Assembly (NCBI RefSeq): GCF_040719145.1
Contig: NZ_JBFDUZ010000001.1
Location: 2,046,001-2,110,000, forward strand
DNA from: Paenibacillus sp. JQZ6Y-1
Lineage (GTDB): Bacteria > Bacillota > Bacilli > Paenibacillales > Paenibacillaceae
DNA: 64,000 nt
Direction: 5' to 3'
Part shown: positions 40,562 through 49,989 of the stretch, piece by piece
Layout: every line of letters begins with the position of its first letter
Numbering within the stretch: position 1 is the first letter of the stretch
Notes under the pieces: model-generated
The model's database searches: none
Told to the model about the DNA's origin: nothing
What the model saw: the letters and a program-made list of their open reading frames with translations, nothing else
Made by a program: the position numbers and the translations under genes

Positions 40562-41077
40562 CTAGTTAGCCCGGATGACCGAAACATCGCCATTCAGTAC
40601 ATATTCGCCTTCATACAGGGTAAAGCGTCCCCCCTGCCATTCAATCCGCAGCAGCTTACGATCATCCGATTGATGCATCCATACATGCTGATCGCCATTG
40701 GCTGCTCCGGGCAATACGGGCGTACGTCCTGTAGACAGTACAGATCCACTGTACTGCTCATCCAGATAATAGTCGGTGCCATCCATTTCAATATGAGTCG
40801 GTACTTCATTTGGATTTTCCAATCCACCGTCGATTGGAGCATACAGCGCATAACGCAGTTGCTCACGCGATTCCACATGCAGATACACGATGTTGGCGCC
40901 ATCTTGCAGCGTCAGCATCACTGCATTGCGTGCCGTATTTCGCGCAGTGCCGACCACTTCATATGTAATCAGCGATACTTCACATATATCGCCAGCCTTC
41001 AAATCCAGCGGTCCTTTTTGCGGACGCGGTGCTTCCGGCTTGGAGATCAGGTTGCTAATTCGTTTCCACAGTCCCAT
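40562..41077 (-). CDS. DUF4178 domain protein
   Basis: A 171 aa soluble protein, mostly predicted beta-strand, with DUF4178 hallmarks (LKAGDICEVSLITYEVVGTA, WQGGRFTLYEGEYV). There is no signal peptide or membrane segment. GGGAGG precedes the ATG. DUF4178 genes recur beside PspA, DUF350 and spermidine-synthase-like genes in many bacteria; no mechanism is known. Confidence 0.8.
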   Translation of the reverse strand: MGLWKRISNLISKPEAPRPQKGPLDLKAGDICEVSLITYEVVGTARNTARNAVMLTLQDGANIVYLHVESREQLRYALYAPIDGGLENPNEVPTHIEMDGTDYYLDEQYSGSVLSTGRTPVLPGAANGDQHVWMHQSDDRKLLRIEWQGGRFTLYEGEYVLNGDVSVIRAN

Positions 41078-41146
41078 GAGTGTGCCTCCCTTTCTGTACT
41101 TGTGATCATCTATTTACATTCTTTGTATCGTTCATGTATCCATGAT

Positions 41147-41551
41147 TTACAGCGAAGCGGAAATAATAAATGCGCCAACCAATTGCAGCGCGCCACCAAG
41201 TAATCCATGTCCGATCAAGCCTTGGCGTGTGCCTTCATCCAGATCCAATCCAGCGATCTGTTTGAGCAGTAAACGCGCCAGCTGTTCCAACACCAGCAAA
41301 ATGACAAACGATACGATCGATACAAGTACTGCTTCCCACAGACTCCACGATGTATTAATCGATACCGACAAAATGTATCCCTGTGCGAATAGCTTCATCA
41401 CCAGTCGAATCGCTACCGCCGTATTGCCCGCCTTGATCTCGGCAATGTCTTTGTATTTGGTAAAAAAGGAATCCAGATACATTAGCACACATAACAGCAC
41501 AGCGCCTACACCGGTCCATACGAGAATTTGCAATATAATATCCCAGTTCAT
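41147..41551 (-). CDS. DUF350 membrane protein
   Basis: A 134 aa integral membrane protein with four hydrophobic segments arranged as two DUF350-type pairs (VGAVLLCVLMYLDSFFTKY, AIRLVMKLFAQGYILSVS). The start at 41551 (MNWDIIL) gives the usual family length and has GGAGG 11 bases upstream; an extension to 41599 is less likely. It is the first gene after the terminator that follows pspA and shares its cluster. Confidence 0.8.
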   Translation of the reverse strand: MNWDIILQILVWTGVGAVLLCVLMYLDSFFTKYKDIAEIKAGNTAVAIRLVMKLFAQGYILSVSINTSWSLWEAVLVSIVSFVILLVLEQLARLLLKQIAGLDLDEGTRQGLIGHGLLGGALQLVGAFIISASL

Positions 41552-41640
41552 GTCGTTTCCAGCCTCCAACAATTCGTAATCCATTCTTGTTTGTATCATT
41601 TCTTACTTGTTATGATCGATTGAATCAAAATAGCCAAACA

Positions 41641-41682
41641 AAAACGAAGGAAGAACCGTTATCGTTCTTGCCTTCGTTCATT
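41641..41682 (-). terminator. Hairpin between pspA and the DUF350 gene
   Basis: AACGAAGGAAGAAC (41643-41656) pairs with GTTCTTGCCTTCGTT (41664-41678, one bulge). T-rich sequence follows on the minus strand. It may end or attenuate the pspA transcript. Confidence 0.7.
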
Positions 41683-41766
41683 ATCCGTATCGTGCTGCGT
41701 ATTAGGTAACGTCCATCTATACAGCGTAGCTATACGTTGACTTCACCAATGTGGATGAGGATAAAA

Positions 41767-42435
41767 TTATTGCTTTTCGTATTGCTTCATCAGTGCAGAC
41801 AGCTCGTCTTCCACTTCTTTGTTTGTACCCAATGCTTCGATTTCGTCATCGAGCGATTTGCCTTTGGCATTCATCTCGTTGCTGGCTTCGGCGCGTGCTT
41901 CCATTTGCAGCATTTTGTCTTCCATGCGCTTCATACCGGAAGCTGCCGAATCGGCACTGAAGCCGTTCATAGTTTTGTTGATCTCGGTTTGCGCTTTGGC
42001 TGCATTGTAGCGAGCTACCAGCGTTTCGCGCTTGTTCTTCATTTCGGTCAGCTGCTTGCGCATCTCTTCCAGCTTGCCGCGCAGATTGTCAGCCGCCGCT
42101 TTGTTCTGGTCAAAATTGGCTTTATATTCGTCACGCTTCGCTTCAGCGCTTTTCTTCTCTTCCAGCGCACGACGAGCGAGATCAACATTTTGAGCTTGAG
42201 CTGCAATATGAGCTTGCTCTTCGCGTTTTTTCACCAGTGCGTCTTGTTCTTCGTACAGCTGCTTAAAGCGTTTCTCAATGGCAATTTGGGAAGCGACTGC
42301 TTTTTCTGCATCCTCTAGATCAGCTGCCATATCACGGATATACTGATCCGTCATTTTGATTGGGTCTTCTGCTTTCTCGATCAGGGCATACACATTGGAC
42401 AGCGTAAGATCACGCAAACGTTTAAAAATAGACAT
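41767..42435 (-). CDS. pspA: PspA/IM30 family protein
   Basis: A 222 aa coiled-coil protein starting MSIFKRLRDLTLSNVYALIEK, with a long helical heptad region (about residues 25-190). PspA/Vipp1/LiaH proteins are ESCRT-III-like and coat stressed membranes. The start at 42435 has GGAGGG 9 bases upstream. The following genes (DUF350, DUF4178, DUF4247) form a recurrent PspA-linked set, so the group probably acts together on envelope integrity. Confidence 0.9.
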   Translation of the reverse strand: MSIFKRLRDLTLSNVYALIEKAEDPIKMTDQYIRDMAADLEDAEKAVASQIAIEKRFKQLYEEQDALVKKREEQAHIAAQAQNVDLARRALEEKKSAEAKRDEYKANFDQNKAAADNLRGKLEEMRKQLTEMKNKRETLVARYNAAKAQTEINKTMNGFSADSAASGMKRMEDKMLQMEARAEASNEMNAKGKSLDDEIEALGTNKEVEDELSALMKQYEKQ

Positions 42436-42887
42436 AACTTTGTTCCCTCCACTTAAGTAATTAAAATGCGTAATGCCAAACACAAAACCCCGGTACTGCA
42501 CATCCGGTTGATTGCTATGCAGGGTAATACGGAGAAACATACATATGGTTTCAGCTTCATGTACCGTATAAAAAAAACGTACCCGCATCCTGTCTACCAG
42601 AAGATCTGTATATGGAATATGTACAATCCTATTCGTCAAGATCCATACCCCTTCAACAGGATAACGTATGCAATGAAGCTTTGGGCTGCAACATGATATT
42701 CTCTTCTTAATGGATGATTTCCAGTAAGAGGTAATAACCATTTACCCAAACAGATATGGCTTTGATTCTCAACAGTTTCATTTTAACGGATATTAGGACT
42801 ATAGTCTATATTCGTACAGTGGAAAAGCAATATTTGCATAAGTGCGAAAGACTCAATTGTTTATCGGATAAATGAATGCTATGTATG
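42436..42887. other. Intergenic region upstream of pspA
   Basis: About 450 bases. Several frames are open, but none resembles protein. It should contain the pspA promoter, which I could not pin down. Confidence 0.4.
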
Positions 42888-42935
42888 CAAAAATCCCCAT
42901 TGACGGTTGGGGAGCCGTCAATGGGGATTTCTTTG
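42888..42935. terminator. Terminator of the secreted repeat protein gene
   Basis: A perfect 16-base stem (42891-42906 with 42915-42930) with a T5 run on the minus side. A second hairpin, AATGACT/AGTCATT, lies just upstream at about 42964-42996. Confidence 0.85.
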
Positions 42936-43146
42936 CATTCAGAAGGGGTTGGATGGTTTGATGCAATGACTTTGCCCCGGACAAAGGGCGAGTCATTGTG
43001 ATGCTTGTTTCTATCTAGCTGGTTTGTCTTCAAACATGTGGATCGGTCGTTTTAGCGGACAATCTGAACCGAAATGATTGATTGATCTGATGATGTGTTT
43101 GTATAACTGATTGTTGTTTATTGCCTGTTGCTGGTAAATGACCTGA

Positions 43147-44835
43147 TTACATCGATTTGGTCAGGGTGATGGAGCTATTGTTGTCGCTCCATTTTACGTC
43201 CCAGCCCAGCAGTTCCGTAATCGAACGCAGTGGCACTACGGTACGACCATCACTGTTCACCATTGCTGCTGCGGACAGCTTTTTGTTTTGACCATTTACA
43301 ACAACTGTATTTTTGCCAATCCAGAATTTCATTGTATCGGAACCAGCCATTACTGTTACTTCATTAGCAGCTTTGTTCCATGTTACTTTCGCACCGATTC
43401 CCTCGCCCAGATAACGCAGTGGGATATACGTAGTGCCGTTCATTACCATGGGAGCCGTATCCATCATGGTTGTTTTGCCATCAATTTTCAGGGTTTTGCT
43501 GTTCAGCTTCATCCAGATCATCATATCGCTAGCATTCGAAGTCGATGGTGTAGATGTGCTTGGCGTTGTTGGCATTGGTGCTGGTGTTGTTGTTTGCGGT
43601 TGTTCTGCTGGTGCAGAAGCTGTTGCAAATTTGTCAGGGTATTGTTTTACAATCGCGCCACCCAGAGCTTCACCGATACCGAACATTGTTTTGTAGCCTT
43701 CACGGTCGGATGTATAAGAACCCGCATAGTCTTTGCTTGCATATTTGTCGATGACAGCTTGTACTTGATCTTCGTGTGTCATCAGTGCATTTTGTGCAGC
43801 GCTAGCTGGCAGGTTGTTGGCTGTAGCCGTACCCAAGAAGCTAGCAAAATCTTTAGTGAATGTCGTAATGCGATCTTTAACAGCAGTCAGTGCTGCTTGG
43901 TCATTCTTTTTCAAGGCATCCACATAGTCACTTTGTGCTTTGATATGGTTGGTTACCCAGATTTGTTCAAATTGGTCAGCGCCTGCATTACCATAGATGG
44001 ATGCAATCGCGGCTTTGAAATCATTCGTGTTACCTGCTTCAGCAGCGATCAGTGCATCAGAAGCAGCGGATTTGCCATCATACTGTTCTTTCATTTGCAG
44101 TGTAGACAGTGCAAAGTGTTCAGCTGCCAGATGATTCAGTGCAGAACGCAGATCAGCGGCTGGTGTATCCACGCTGCTATTATCAAACATCGCTGGTTTT
44201 TGTGCCACAATAGCGCCAGACAGTGCTTTACTGATGGTGAACATGGTATTCAGACCTTCACGATATTCAGTATATGCACCGCTGTAATCGCCAGCTACAT
44301 ATTTTTCAAATACATCTTGTACTTCGTCTTCATGCAGGCGAATTGCTTTTGCTGCTGCATCTTCAGGCAGTTTATTTTCAGTTGCCGTTGCCAGGAAAGC
44401 GGCGAATTCATCGACAAAGCTTTGAACTTTCGCTTCGGCTGCTTTCACAGCTGCCTGGTCATTGGCTTTGGTTGCTTTTACAAGGTCATCGGTGTATTGA
44501 TTATGAGCACGGAAGATCCGCTCGAACTCGTCAGCTCCTTGTTTGCCGTATATAGATTCGATGGCAGGTCCCATATCAACCGCATTCTGGTCGAGTGCTT
44601 TGTATGCTTCGGCTGCATCAGGTGCGCCTTCGTAGGCTTTGGTCATCGCTTCCACAGCAAGCTTGAAGTGCTCAGATAACAGGTAATCCAGTCCAGCACG
44701 CAATTCCGCTGCTTTAGTGCTTACTGTTGGTGCTGTTGAGGTAGTCGAACTCATGTCTGCCGCAAAAGCACCGGTGGTCGGTACAAGCAGGGATAATGTT
44801 AAAACAGGTGCGATCATTTTTTTCATCTTCATCAT
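43147..44835 (-). CDS. Secreted protein with duplicated helical repeats and copper-amine-oxidase N-like domain
   Basis: A 562 aa protein. Signal peptide 1-26 (AFA-AD). Two related, mostly helical repeats follow, residues about 42-215 and 226-403. Shared features are EHF (E55-H56, E239-H240), SIYG-x-x-GAD, a central His (H111, H297), HED (H168, H354) and Y-x-x-REG-x-x-x-MF. A Pro/Thr/Ser linker (about 408-436) leads to a C-terminal copper amine oxidase N-like domain with YIPLRYLGEGIG and VVPLRSITELLG. The repeated Glu/His pattern suggests metal binding, but this is inference. AAAGGAG precedes the ATG. Confidence 0.75.
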   Translation of the reverse strand: MMKMKKMIAPVLTLSLLVPTTGAFAADMSSTTSTAPTVSTKAAELRAGLDYLLSEHFKLAVEAMTKAYEGAPDAAEAYKALDQNAVDMGPAIESIYGKQGADEFERIFRAHNQYTDDLVKATKANDQAAVKAAEAKVQSFVDEFAAFLATATENKLPEDAAAKAIRLHEDEVQDVFEKYVAGDYSGAYTEYREGLNTMFTISKALSGAIVAQKPAMFDNSSVDTPAADLRSALNHLAAEHFALSTLQMKEQYDGKSAASDALIAAEAGNTNDFKAAIASIYGNAGADQFEQIWVTNHIKAQSDYVDALKKNDQAALTAVKDRITTFTKDFASFLGTATANNLPASAAQNALMTHEDQVQAVIDKYASKDYAGSYTSDREGYKTMFGIGEALGGAIVKQYPDKFATASAPAEQPQTTTPAPMPTTPSTSTPSTSNASDMMIWMKLNSKTLKIDGKTTMMDTAPMVMNGTTYIPLRYLGEGIGAKVTWNKAANEVTVMAGSDTMKFWIGKNTVVVNGQNKKLSAAAMVNSDGRTVVPLRSITELLGWDVKWSDNNSSITLTKSM

Positions 44836-45215
44836 TAAAAACTCCTTTGCAAAAATGATTGTTGTTGACTGTTCCTATCCCTATCAACGCGGATGGTTTT
44901 ATTTTGGATCACTTCTTCACAAAAAAATATTTCAAAATCGTTAACCGCTGCTGCACTATTTTGCCGAAAAGTCGATAACCATGCGGGTTGGCAGCTTCAA
45001 TCATACGCTTGCAATTCTTTCAATTTTGTCATCTTCTATATAGCAAAAACGTTGTTTTTTATGGATCGATGCGACTCAAATAGCTCCATTGTATGCTGAT
45101 TCTGTTCGATTGTATGGTGGATTCGATGTATTTATTTCACATAGTAGCTTATGAATAATCTGTACAATCAGTTCATCTCATACCAAGCGGTAATATACAA
45201 AACCAAATCACAATA
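44836..45215. other. Intergenic region upstream of the secreted repeat protein gene
   Basis: About 380 AT-rich bases with no gene-like frame. It should carry the promoter of the secreted protein gene. No repeat or operator was recognised. Confidence 0.4.
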
Positions 45216-45217
45216 TG

Positions 45218-45252
45218 CAAAAAGGCAGCTCTTTGGAAGGGCTGCCTTTACG
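45218..45252 (-). terminator. Terminator of namA
   Basis: AAAGGCAGC (45221-45229) pairs with GCTGCCTTT (45241-45249); TTTTTGC follows on the minus strand. Confidence 0.75.
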
Positions 45253-45405
45253 CTGATGGATGAATCGCGGTATGGAATATACAGTATCGCTTCATCTACT
45301 TATACTATTTTAATAGCTATGATATTTACGATTTCGTTTAGTATTGCATTCATTAAGACTTCATTCATTCGTATTGTTCATTCATCCTCTTGGTGTATCG
45401 CAAAA

Positions 45406-46434
45406 TTAATGACGATATCCGCGCAGATATGGAACAGGTACATCTGCTTCAGCGTGCAATGCTTTGGCAGCATGAACTGGCCAATACGGATCACGCAGCA
45501 TCGCACGTCCAATTGCCACTAAATCTGCTTGATCTTGCTCTAGCACACGCTCTGCATCCTCATATTCATCCAGCAGACCCACAGCGATAACAGGAATATT
45601 GAGTGAACGCTTAAGCTGAGCTGCCATTTCTGCTTGATATGCTGGACCAACCTTCATGCCGCCTGCTCCAACCGGACCTTCGCCACCAGAAGATACATGC
45701 AGCATATCAACACCAGCATCACGATAACGACGACACGTTTCCTCAATCTCGTCCACGCTGTAGCCATGATCGACATATTCGCGTGCAGATACACGCATCA
45801 GCACTGCCATATCGTCCGGTACTGCTTGGCGAACTGCCTGCACGACTCTTTCGCCAAACAGTGGTAAATCTTTGCCGTATTCATCATCACGCTTGTTCAC
45901 AAGCGGCGAATGGAATTGGTGAACGAGATAACCATGTGCACCATGAATCTCTACTGTATCAAAGCCAGCTTCGACAGCGCGTCGCGCTGCATCACCATAC
46001 GCTTGGATCAATTCCTCTACCTCTGCTGTAGACAGCGCGTGTGGCTCCTTATAGCCTTCGCCATTGTAAGCAATAGCAGATGGAGCTACTGGCGGGTTCG
46101 CGTCCTCAGCCTTACGTCCAGCGTGACCGAGTTGAATACCAATCTTGCTGCCATAGCTATGAACCTGATCAACGATGTGACGCCAAGCCGGAATAAACTC
46201 ATCTGACCAGATGCCTGTATCTTCATCGGTAATACGTCCGTCTGGATGTACCGCCGTCATCTCCACGATGATCAGACCAGTTCCGCCAACTGCACGGCTA
46301 ATATAGTGAACGTTATGCCATTCATTCGGCATTCCGTCTTTTGTATGCACGGAGTACTGACACATCGGCGGCAAAACGACACGATTTTTCAGCTCCAGGT
46401 TTTTTAGTTTATACGGTGTAAACAACTTTGCCAC
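45406..46434 (-). CDS. namA: NADPH dehydrogenase, old yellow enzyme YqjM class
   Basis: A 342 aa FMN-dependent ene-reductase. Class III marks are C25 and Y27 (PPMCQYS), and EIHGAHGYLVHQF holds the substrate-binding His pair. The GTG at 46434 is the likely start, since GGAGG lies 8 bases upstream and the residues before it read through that site. It reduces activated C=C bonds of enones, nitro-esters and similar electrophiles. The upstream region carries a 25-unit CTCTG repeat. Confidence 0.9.
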   Translation of the reverse strand: MAKLFTPYKLKNLELKNRVVLPPMCQYSVHTKDGMPNEWHNVHYISRAVGGTGLIIVEMTAVHPDGRITDEDTGIWSDEFIPAWRHIVDQVHSYGSKIGIQLGHAGRKAEDANPPVAPSAIAYNGEGYKEPHALSTAEVEELIQAYGDAARRAVEAGFDTVEIHGAHGYLVHQFHSPLVNKRDDEYGKDLPLFGERVVQAVRQAVPDDMAVLMRVSAREYVDHGYSVDEIEETCRRYRDAGVDMLHVSSGGEGPVGAGGMKVGPAYQAEMAAQLKRSLNIPVIAVGLLDEYEDAERVLEQDQADLVAIGRAMLRDPYWPVHAAKALHAEADVPVPYLRGYRH

Positions 46435-46599
46435 AGTACATTCCTCCAATAAGTAAAATAGAAATAGCCTATTTGAAATGATGATCCTATTTCGTCATGA
46501 TCAATGAATATGGATCTATACATAAAGTAACTCATTCAAATCGGCATGATCGGTAATGATTATATACTATATTACTAATAATAACAATTAATCAGCTGA

Positions 46600-46866
<267 letters not shown>

Positions 46867-46908
46867 GTTATTTCATCAATCCATCGCCATATAAGGCCTT
46901 GTTTTACA

Positions 46909-47631
46909 TTATAGTACTTTACTCAGGAAATCCTGTGTACGTGGATGCGAAGGTGCGCCGAAGACTTGCTCCGGTGTGCCTTGCTCTACAATTTGACCGC
47001 CATCCATAAAGATGATGCGATCGCCAACTTCACGAGCGAAGCCCATTTCATGCGTTACGATGACCATGGTCATTCCCTGTTGAGCAAGTTTCTTCATAAC
47101 TTCCAGCACTTCGCCGACCATTTCTGGGTCAAGTGCAGACGTTGGCTCGTCAAACAGCATCACATGCGGCTGCATAGCCAATGCACGAGCAATCGCGATA
47201 CGCTGTTTCTGACCGCCGGACAGTTGGCTTGGATAACTGTCCTTTTTGTCGGACAGACCAACCGTTTGCAGCAGATCGAGAGCGATTTTGTCGGCTGCTG
47301 CCTTGTCCAACTTTTTCACCTTGATCGGTGCAATCGTCAGATTTTGCAGAACCGTTTTGTGCGGAAACAGATTGAAGTGTTGGAATACCATGCCCATGTT
47401 TTTACGAGCACTATCAATATCATACTTGCGAGCGGTAATCAGTTCATTTTCAAAATAAATCTCGCCACCTGTCGGCTGCTCCAGCAGATTCAGACAACGC
47501 AAAAATGTACTTTTCCCCGAACCACTCGGTCCGATCACAACAACAACCTCGCCCTGTGCAATTTCGATATCGATGCCAGTGAGTACCTGATTTTTGCCAA
47601 AAGACTTTTGTAGACCTTTAACGTCGATCAC
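46909..47631 (-). CDS. Polar amino-acid ABC transporter ATP-binding protein
   Basis: A 240 aa GlnQ/HisP-type ATPase: Walker [10 protein letters not shown], signature LSGGQKQR, Walker [13 protein letters not shown] and switch His in VTHEMGFA. It overlaps the end of the fused binding-protein/permease gene by 14 bases, so the two are coupled. It powers uptake of a polar amino acid. Confidence 0.9.
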   Translation of the reverse strand: MIDVKGLQKSFGKNQVLTGIDIEIAQGEVVVVIGPSGSGKSTFLRCLNLLEQPTGGEIYFENELITARKYDIDSARKNMGMVFQHFNLFPHKTVLQNLTIAPIKVKKLDKAAADKIALDLLQTVGLSDKKDSYPSQLSGGQKQRIAIARALAMQPHVMLFDEPTSALDPEMVGEVLEVMKKLAQQGMTMVIVTHEMGFAREVGDRIIFMDGGQIVEQGTPEQVFGAPSHPRTQDFLSKVL

Positions 47632-49075
47632 TTACACTCCATCTCCTTTCCACGATGCCCAGCAATTTGGACAATACAAATGTCATTACAAAGTAAATCG
47701 CTGCCGCAATCAGCAGCGGATACAGCGCAGAATACGTAATACTACGTACGGCTTGTGCTTGGAACATCAGATCGGCGACCCCAATAAACGAAACGATCGA
47801 CGATTCCTTGATAATAACAATAAACTCGTTACCGATTGCCGGCAATACACTTTTCACTGCTTGTGGAATGATAATGTGGCGCAGTGTTGCACCATATGAC
47901 ATACCGAGTGAACGCGCTGCTTCGGATTGTCCACGATCGACACCTTGGATACCGGCACGGAAGATCTCCGCCAGATATGCCGAGCTATTGATCGATAGCG
48001 TGATAATACCGGATTGCAGAACGCTAAATTCGATGTGGAACGTTTGCGCGATACCGTAGTGAATGATGAGCAATTGCACCAGCATTGGTGTTCCGCGCAA
48101 AATTTCGATATACGTCATCGCGATCCAGCGCAGAATGCCCAGATTGGACAAACGCAGCAGCGCCACGATCAAACCAATCACAAAGCCGAACAATACGCCC
48201 AGTGCGGAAAGCAGCAGCGTGTATTGTACGCCTTTTGCGTAGTAGTGACGATAATCCCAGAAGATGCTAAATATATTGTCTGGGGCTTTTTGTTCATCCG
48301 AGTTCAGTGCGGTTGCTTCCTGCACGAATTTGGAAACTTCGTCTGTTTTCTTCAACTTGGCAAGTGTACCGTTGATCTGATTCAATAGTTCCGTGTTGCC
48401 TTTTTCCACTGCGATTGCCATCTCGGTATCGCTATCTGGAATGGTAGCGGCTGTAATGGCAAGATCGCCACTGTTGGCAACCTGACCTTCGGCAACTGGT
48501 CCTTCCATAACTGCTGCATCGACACGACCAGACTGCAATTGCAGCACAATATCCGAAATGCGGTCAACGGAAGTCAGCTTCGCACCTTCGATATCTTTGG
48601 CGATGCCTTCTTGGATAGAGCCTTTTTGTACACCGATTGCGACACCCTTGAGGCTATCCAGCGTCGCATATTTGTCTTTATCTTCCGCACGAGTCATGAT
48701 GACTTGACGCGAAATATAGTAGGAATCTGAGAAATCGACATTTTTACGGCGTTCTGCGGTTGGCGTCATGCCGGAAATGATCATATCAATCCGTCCACTA
48801 TCCAGTGCCGGAAGCAGACTGTCAAATGGAATGTCCTGAATTTCTAGCTGTGCTCCCATATCCGCTGCGATCTGCTTAGCGATCTCTACATCCGAACCGA
48901 CGATCTGACCTTCACCGTCGATATTTTTACGAAACTCATACGGCGCAAAATCTGCACTCAGCCCGACAACAATCTTTTTGCCAGAGCCTTGTGAGGCAGA
49001 CGCCAAAGGTACAATCATAAAAAATAGCATGAGCATGCTTAATGTACATGCTAGCCATGGTTTTAGTGCTTTCAA
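47618..49075 (-). CDS. Amino-acid ABC transporter, fused substrate-binding protein and permease
   Basis: A 485 aa fusion. A signal-type segment (about 1-27) is followed by a periplasmic-binding-protein-3 domain ([13 protein letters not shown] near residue 37 to about 260), then a GlnP/HisM-type permease domain (about 275-485) with [20 protein letters not shown] as the coupling loop. Glutamine, arginine or a similar amino acid is likely. It starts at TTG 49075, with AAAGGAG upstream. This is the second fused ABC transporter in the window, with the opposite domain order to the one at 5291. Confidence 0.9.
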   Translation of the reverse strand: MKALKPWLACTLSMLMLFFMIVPLASASQGSGKKIVVGLSADFAPYEFRKNIDGEGQIVGSDVEIAKQIAADMGAQLEIQDIPFDSLLPALDSGRIDMIISGMTPTAERRKNVDFSDSYYISRQVIMTRAEDKDKYATLDSLKGVAIGVQKGSIQEGIAKDIEGAKLTSVDRISDIVLQLQSGRVDAAVMEGPVAEGQVANSGDLAITAATIPDSDTEMAIAVEKGNTELLNQINGTLAKLKKTDEVSKFVQEATALNSDEQKAPDNIFSIFWDYRHYYAKGVQYTLLLSALGVLFGFVIGLIVALLRLSNLGILRWIAMTYIEILRGTPMLVQLLIIHYGIAQTFHIEFSVLQSGIITLSINSSAYLAEIFRAGIQGVDRGQSEAARSLGMSYGATLRHIIIPQAVKSVLPAIGNEFIVIIKESSIVSFIGVADLMFQAQAVRSITYSALYPLLIAAAIYFVMTFVLSKLLGIVERRWSVSDRR

Positions 49076-49246
49076 CCTTCTATCTCCTTTACGTCCTATG
49101 ATGTGGATGGTGCCTTGTTCCTAATGTGACTTTAAAGTCAACCGGTTTATTATAAATGCAATTGTATGATTATTCAATGGTTTTATATACATATGTGTGA
49201 ATAAATTGTCACACTGGAGTAATGGTAATGGTATTAGTGCATCCGC

Positions 49247-49435
49247 GGCGGGAAAGGAATTGGGGAACGTCCTTAGGTGGAGGTACGAGAATCTTTTGGA
49301 TTAGATGGTAACGAAGATTCTTGTACCTCCAAAACAGTAAGATATTTCGCTTCGCAAAAATCACTTTTGATTGAAACACGTGTTTGAAAACCATAAACAC
49401 TAGAAGTCGTCCTTTTCCCCAATTCCTTTCCCTCC
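49247..49435. repeat. Nested palindrome element B
   Basis: The outer arms, 49247-49267 (GGCGGGAAAGGAATTGGGGA and one more A) and 49415-49435, match at 20 of 21 positions. The inner arms, GGAGGTACGAGAATCTT (49279-49295) and 49314-49330, match at 16 of 17. About 85 unpaired bases separate the right inner and outer arms. The loop begins TTGGATTAG, which is the reverse complement of part of the loop of element C. Confidence 0.85.
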
Positions 49436-49439
49436 GCTA

Positions 49440-49750
49440 CGATAACTTAGTATCTGTAGCTTGATCTAGACTATTTAGTTTCTTTTTGAAGATTATAGTT
49501 ACATTCTTTTTTTAGATGTATATGGCTTATTAATGATATGAACATATTTGATATGGGCATATCAGCGACTAGTATCTTTGTCTGTAAGGGTCATCTTTTA
49601 ACTCTAAACTTTCGATCCGAATTCTATTCAGCCCCATCAAGCAATGGCAAACAGATCATATTAAATCCCATATTTCTTTTCGTCAATTGTCCCCCTTACA
49701 AGCGGCTGTTGAATGGTTTCGTTATTAGGAATAGTGGATAAACTGCACTA
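49440..49750. other. Segment between palindromes B and C
   Basis: About 310 bases flanked by two elements whose loops face each other in inverted orientation. No convincing gene: the one open frame (49538-49741) has no ribosome site or recognisable domain. Confidence 0.5.
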
Positions 49751-49873
49751 GCGGAAGAAAGGGGATAAGGGATAAGGGCGACTTTGGAGGGGCGGGAATC
49801 TTCATTCACTGCTAATCCAAAAGATTCCCGCGGCTCCACTGGAGTCCCATTCCCTTATCCCTTTCTGTAGCGC
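49751..49873. repeat. Nested palindrome element C
   Basis: Inner arms GCGGGAATCTT (49792-49802) and AAGATTCCCGC (49821-49831). Outer purine-rich arm 49756-49783 (AGAAAGGGGATAAGGGATAA and on) pairs with AGTCCCATTCCCTTATCCC and following bases (about 49843-49866). The loop contains CTAATCCAA. Confidence 0.85.
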
Positions 49874-49989
49874 CTGCTGCCCCACCTCAAAAGAAATTCA
49901 ACCCACACATACAGCACACTTGATTTCACCAGCATGCTATACTGGTAACATATCCCCTTCTACATATTTGATCAAAGGAGAATCACATC

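Noticed and set aside
41737-42318. 193-codon open frame antisense to pspA
   Set aside because: It mirrors the coiled-coil coding sequence of pspA and has no independent support.
43288-44679. Long open frame antisense to the secreted repeat protein
   Set aside because: The opposite strand encodes a protein with signal peptide, duplicated repeats and a known domain; the antisense frame is a by-product of its codon use.
49538-49741. 67-codon open frame between palindromes B and C
   Set aside because: No ribosome site, no recognisable domain, and AT-rich composition typical of chance frames.
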